Positions 61,563 through 64,000 of a DNA stretch of 64,000 bases are shown here, piece by piece. This DNA is from Nguyenibacter vanlangensis (GTDB lineage: Bacteria; Pseudomonadota; Alphaproteobacteria; Acetobacterales; Acetobacteraceae). A program made the translations under genes and the position numbers. Below the pieces are notes generated by a model that made no database searches, was not told where the DNA came from, and was given only the letters and a program-made list of their open reading frames with translations. Where the stretch lies: positions 2,213,501 through 2,277,500 of the forward strand of contig NZ_CP152276.1 of assembly GCF_038719015.1 (NCBI RefSeq). Direction: 5' to 3'. Position 1 is the stretch's first letter, and each line of letters starts with the position of its first letter.

Positions 61563-62567
61563 TTACCAGGCGGCGCGCACCGATGCCTTCACCGAAGCCG
61601 GCAGGACGACATAGTCCAGGCCGCGCGCGATGCCGTCGCCATTGTCGAAGGCCCAGCCGAAGAATTTGCGCACCGCGGCGCCTTGCGCCGGGTCCTTCGC
61701 CTGCTTCGGCACCAGCACATAGGTCGCCGAGACGATCGGCCATGCGCCCTTGCCGGCGGTGTCCAGCATGTCGACGGCGAAGTTCTTGGCGCCGGCCCAG
61801 TCGGCGGCGGCGGCGGCGCGGGCGAAACTGTCCAGGTTGGCGGTGACGAAATCGCCCGCCTTGTCCTTGAGCTGCACCGTCGTCATGTGGTTGCGGCTGG
61901 CATAGGCGAATTCGACATAGCCGATGCCGCCCTCGGTGTTGCGGACCGAAGCCGCGACGCCGTCATTGCCGCGGGCGCCGACACCGCCCGGCCAGGCGAT
62001 CGAGCTGCCGGCACCCGGGCCGTCATGCCACGCCTGCGACGAACGGGCCAGGTAGGAGGTGAACACGAAGGTCGTGCCCGAGCCGTCGGCGCGATGCACG
62101 CTGGCGATCGGCAGGTCCGGCAGCTTCAGGCCCGGGTTCAGGGCCGCGATCTTCGGGTCGTTCCAGTCGGAAATGTCACCCGAATAGATGCCGGCCAGCA
62201 CCTCGCCCGTCAGGCGCAGCGTGTCCGCCGTGACGCCAGGGACGTTCACGACCGGCACGATGCCGCCCATGACGGTCGGGAACTGGAACAGATTGCCCTT
62301 CGCCAGCTTGGCCGGGTCCATCGGCGCGTCCGACGCGCCGAAATCGACCGTGCCGGCCAGGATCTGGTTCTGGCCCGCGCTGGAGCCCACGCTCTGGTAA
62401 TTGACGGTAACGCCGCTGGCGTCACGGCCGGCCGCGCCCCAGGCCTCATAGATCGGGGCCGCGAAGCTGGATCCGGCGCCGGTGATGTCCGCGGCATGCG
62501 CGGCGGCAACGACGACGGAGCCGCTTGCGAGCAAGGCGGCGGCAAACAAAATGGCAGGACGGCGCAT
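61563..62567 (-). CDS. pstS: Phosphate ABC transporter substrate-binding protein PstS
   Basis: 334 residues from the ATG at 62567 with a signal peptide ending AHAA. Phosphate-binding motifs are clear: ITGAGSSFAAPIYEAW at the mature start, GSSAGQNQI (near 60), FGASDAPM (near 76) and HRADGSGTT (near 155). PstS captures phosphate in the periplasm for PstCAB, which is not in the window. It lies just downstream of phoR on the same strand with a Pho box about 110-140 bases upstream of its ATG, and ends at a strong terminator, so it is transcribed apart from pstCAB. Confidence 0.95.
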   Translation of the reverse strand: MRRPAILFAAALLASGSVVVAAAHAADITGAGSSFAAPIYEAWGAAGRDASGVTVNYQSVGSSAGQNQILAGTVDFGASDAPMDPAKLAKGNLFQFPTVMGGIVPVVNVPGVTADTLRLTGEVLAGIYSGDISDWNDPKIAALNPGLKLPDLPIASVHRADGSGTTFVFTSYLARSSQAWHDGPGAGSSIAWPGGVGARGNDGVAASVRNTEGGIGYVEFAYASRNHMTTVQLKDKAGDFVTANLDSFARAAAAADWAGAKNFAVDMLDTAGKGAWPIVSATYVLVPKQAKDPAQGAAVRKFFGWAFDNGDGIARGLDYVVLPASVKASVRAAW

Positions 62568-62640
62568 CGGGTTCCGTATCCCTGAACGAGCGTGAAAAAC
62601 GTCCCGGCGGACACCGGCGGCGTCCCCGGGCGCCCCCGTC

Positions 62641-63918
62641 CTAGCCCGGATCGGCGGGCTGAGGGGGTGATGTGTCTGTGACAGTTTCATGACGTTTCGA
62701 TGACATCGTATCACCCAAAGGAAACCAGACTGTAAAGGCGGTCCCCTGCCCGACCACGCTTTCGATCGTCAGGCGGCCGTCATGGCGGTCGATGATATGC
62801 TTGACGATGGCCAGGCCCAGCCCGGTACCGGTGCGCCGGGCCACCGTGCCCTCGACGCGATAGAATCGCTCGGTCAGACGCGGAATATGCCGTGCCTCGA
62901 TCCCCGGTCCGTTATCGGTCACGCTGAAGGCGATGCCGGTCCGCGCGCCCCCGATGGCCGGCGGCCTGACCGCGCCGACCGAGATCGCCGCCCCGCCGGG
63001 CCCGGTCTGCCGCGCCCGCAGGCCGATCCGCACCGCGCGGTCGCTTTCGCCCGAACCGTATTTGATCGCGTTCTCGACCAGGTTCAGCAACACCTGCACG
63101 ACCTGGTCCGAATCGCCCGGAAAATCCGGCAGCGCGGGCGGCAGGTCGACATGCAGCGTCGCGGGTCCCCCATCCAGCAGCGGCGCGGCCTCGTCGCGCA
63201 CCCGGGCGATCGTCGCCGCCGGATCGACCAGGCCGCGCGGCTTGCGATGCTCGGTCATCTGCACGCGCGACAGCATCAGCAGGCGGTCCAGCAGGCGCTG
63301 CATGCGCGCCGCCTGCCCGGCCATCACGCCCAGGAAACGCTGCTGCGCCGGCGGGTCCTCGGCGGCCGGACCGCGCAGCGTCTCGATGAAGCCGATCAGC
63401 GCGGCCAGCGGCGTGCGCAGTTCGTGGCTGGCATAGGCCACGAAATCGGTGCGCATGCGCTCGACCGCGTCCTGCTCGCTCCAGTCCAGCAGGGTGGCCA
63501 GCACCACCGATTCCCCCTGCGCGATCCGCACGCGGCGGAACTGGCCGCGCACCGCGCGCCGCACCGGGACGTCCAGCACCAGATCGACCTCGCCGCGATC
63601 GCCGTCGCGCAGCCGCAGCAGCGCCGATTGCGACGCCGGATGGCGGATGATGGCGCCCAGGCTGTCGCCGAACAATTCCCACGCCCCGGGACCGGCATGC
63701 AGGATGCGCCCGCCGGCATCCAGCACCAGGATCGCCGCCGGCACCAGGTCCAGCGTCTCGATCATCCGCGCCAGCGCGTCGGCCGAGGGCGGGATGGCGC
63801 GGGCCGGATCGGCGCCGGCCGGCGCCGCGCCATCGCCCGGCCGGCGGCGCGCCAGGCGCCAGGCCATGCAGGCCGCCGACAGCACCGCGCCCGCCGCCAC
63901 GAGGTCCTCGACCCTCAT
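62641..63918 (-). CDS. phoR: Phosphate-regulon sensor histidine kinase PhoR
   Basis: 425 residues. A membrane helix (about 5-22) is followed by a PAS-like domain (55-150) and the kinase core: H-box SHELRTPLAALIGF (near 166), N-box LNLVENAIKYGSG, G1 VTDNGPGIEARH, and G2 GTGLGLAIVKHIIDRHDG. This layout, with only a short N-terminal hydrophobic segment, is that of PhoR rather than of a two-helix sensor. Its partner PhoB is not in the window. The Pho box for pstS lies inside its last 65 bases of coding sequence. Confidence 0.9.
   Translation of the reverse strand: MRVEDLVAAGAVLSAACMAWRLARRRPGDGAAPAGADPARAIPPSADALARMIETLDLVPAAILVLDAGGRILHAGPGAWELFGDSLGAIIRHPASQSALLRLRDGDRGEVDLVLDVPVRRAVRGQFRRVRIAQGESVVLATLLDWSEQDAVERMRTDFVAYASHELRTPLAALIGFIETLRGPAAEDPPAQQRFLGVMAGQAARMQRLLDRLLMLSRVQMTEHRKPRGLVDPAATIARVRDEAAPLLDGGPATLHVDLPPALPDFPGDSDQVVQVLLNLVENAIKYGSGESDRAVRIGLRARQTGPGGAAISVGAVRPPAIGGARTGIAFSVTDNGPGIEARHIPRLTERFYRVEGTVARRTGTGLGLAIVKHIIDRHDGRLTIESVVGQGTAFTVWFPLGDTMSSKRHETVTDTSPPQPADPG
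62678..62706 (-). promoter_or_regulatory. Three-unit Pho box ahead of pstS
   Basis: On the minus strand the heptamers ATGTCAT, ACGTCAT and CTGTCAC start 11 bases apart (62706, 62695, 62684), separated by 4-base A/C-rich linkers. This matches the PhoB-binding pattern of tandem TGTCA-type heptamers with a helical-turn period. It is inside the 3' end of phoR and 111 bases from the pstS ATG, so pstS can be induced by phosphate limitation without reading through phoR. Confidence 0.8.
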
Positions 63919-64000
63919 GCCGGGCGCAGCCTGCCCGCGCGACCGGGACGGAAAGCAGGAACGATGCCGGCCACGGTCCTGCCGCGCGGCGGTTCAGGCG
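63915..64000 (-). CDS. Partial gene upstream of phoR (C-terminal end only)
   Basis: The minus-strand frame from the window edge is open for 27 codons and ends with a TGA that overlaps the phoR ATG (ATGA), which is typical of an operon junction. The visible end reads VAGIVPAFRPGRAGRLRPA, too short to assign to a family. Coding status is inferred from the overlap alone. Confidence 0.3.
   Translation of the reverse strand, partial: PEPPRGRTVAGIVPAFRPGRAGRLRPA

Noticed and set aside
1..64000. CRISPR arrays and rRNA genes
   Set aside because: No regularly spaced repeats with unique spacers and no rRNA sequence seen anywhere in the window.

Overview
The window reads as chromosomal DNA of a high-GC alphaproteobacterium, most likely an acetic acid bacterium (Acetobacteraceae). 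This is inferred from codon and base bias, the style of the RND pumps and porin, and overall gene content; no rRNA or species marker is present. Assignments rest on reading the translations and motifs by eye, without database searches.

Region 1 (1-8779) is the right-hand part of an integrated conjugative or mobilizable element sitting at the 3' end of a tRNA-Tyr gene. It holds the start of a DotA/TraY-type gene that runs off the left edge, an IcmV/TraX-like gene, a small accessory gene, a very long MOBQ (MobA/MobL) relaxase with a small membrane-protein ORF embedded in another frame, two unknown genes, and a tyrosine integrase next to the tRNA. The other end of the element lies outside the window.

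Region 2 (8886-25606) is chromosomal backbone and efflux: rlmB, a GFA-family gene, a VOC-fold gene split by a 113-bp palindromic element, a secreted amidase, an RND operon (permease, adaptor, outer-membrane lipoprotein), ilvD, and a drug-export ABC operon (HlyD adaptor, ATPase, permease, outer-membrane lipoprotein). Region 3 (25879-36837) has an erythromycin-esterase-like gene paired with a phosphoribosyltransferase, a tri-heme peroxidase, a lower-GC nucleotidyltransferase gene, a CBS-domain gene and a second RND operon with the same permease-first order.

Region 4 (37008-48734) is a series of small metabolic and regulatory units: a LysE exporter/racemase pair facing a MocR regulator, a tautomerase/cupin pair facing a LysR regulator, an alpha/beta hydrolase, a membrane LytTR regulator, an M28 peptidase, a dienelactone hydrolase and a GH3 glycosidase. 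Region 5 (48852-56026) has a nitroreductase and a probable sulfide/persulfide-response cluster (TSUP transporter, metallo-beta-lactamase-fold hydrolase, peroxiredoxin, ArsR regulator). It continues with a class II aldolase and an amino-acid ABC importer whose binding protein and permease are fused.

Region 6 (56186-64000) has a RhtB-type exporter, a peptide-deformylase-like gene with altered metal ligands, and a phosphate block: PiT transporter, porin, pstS and phoR. A three-unit Pho box lies inside the end of phoR, ahead of pstS. Clear hairpin-plus-T-run terminators end the first RND operon, the porin gene and pstS.
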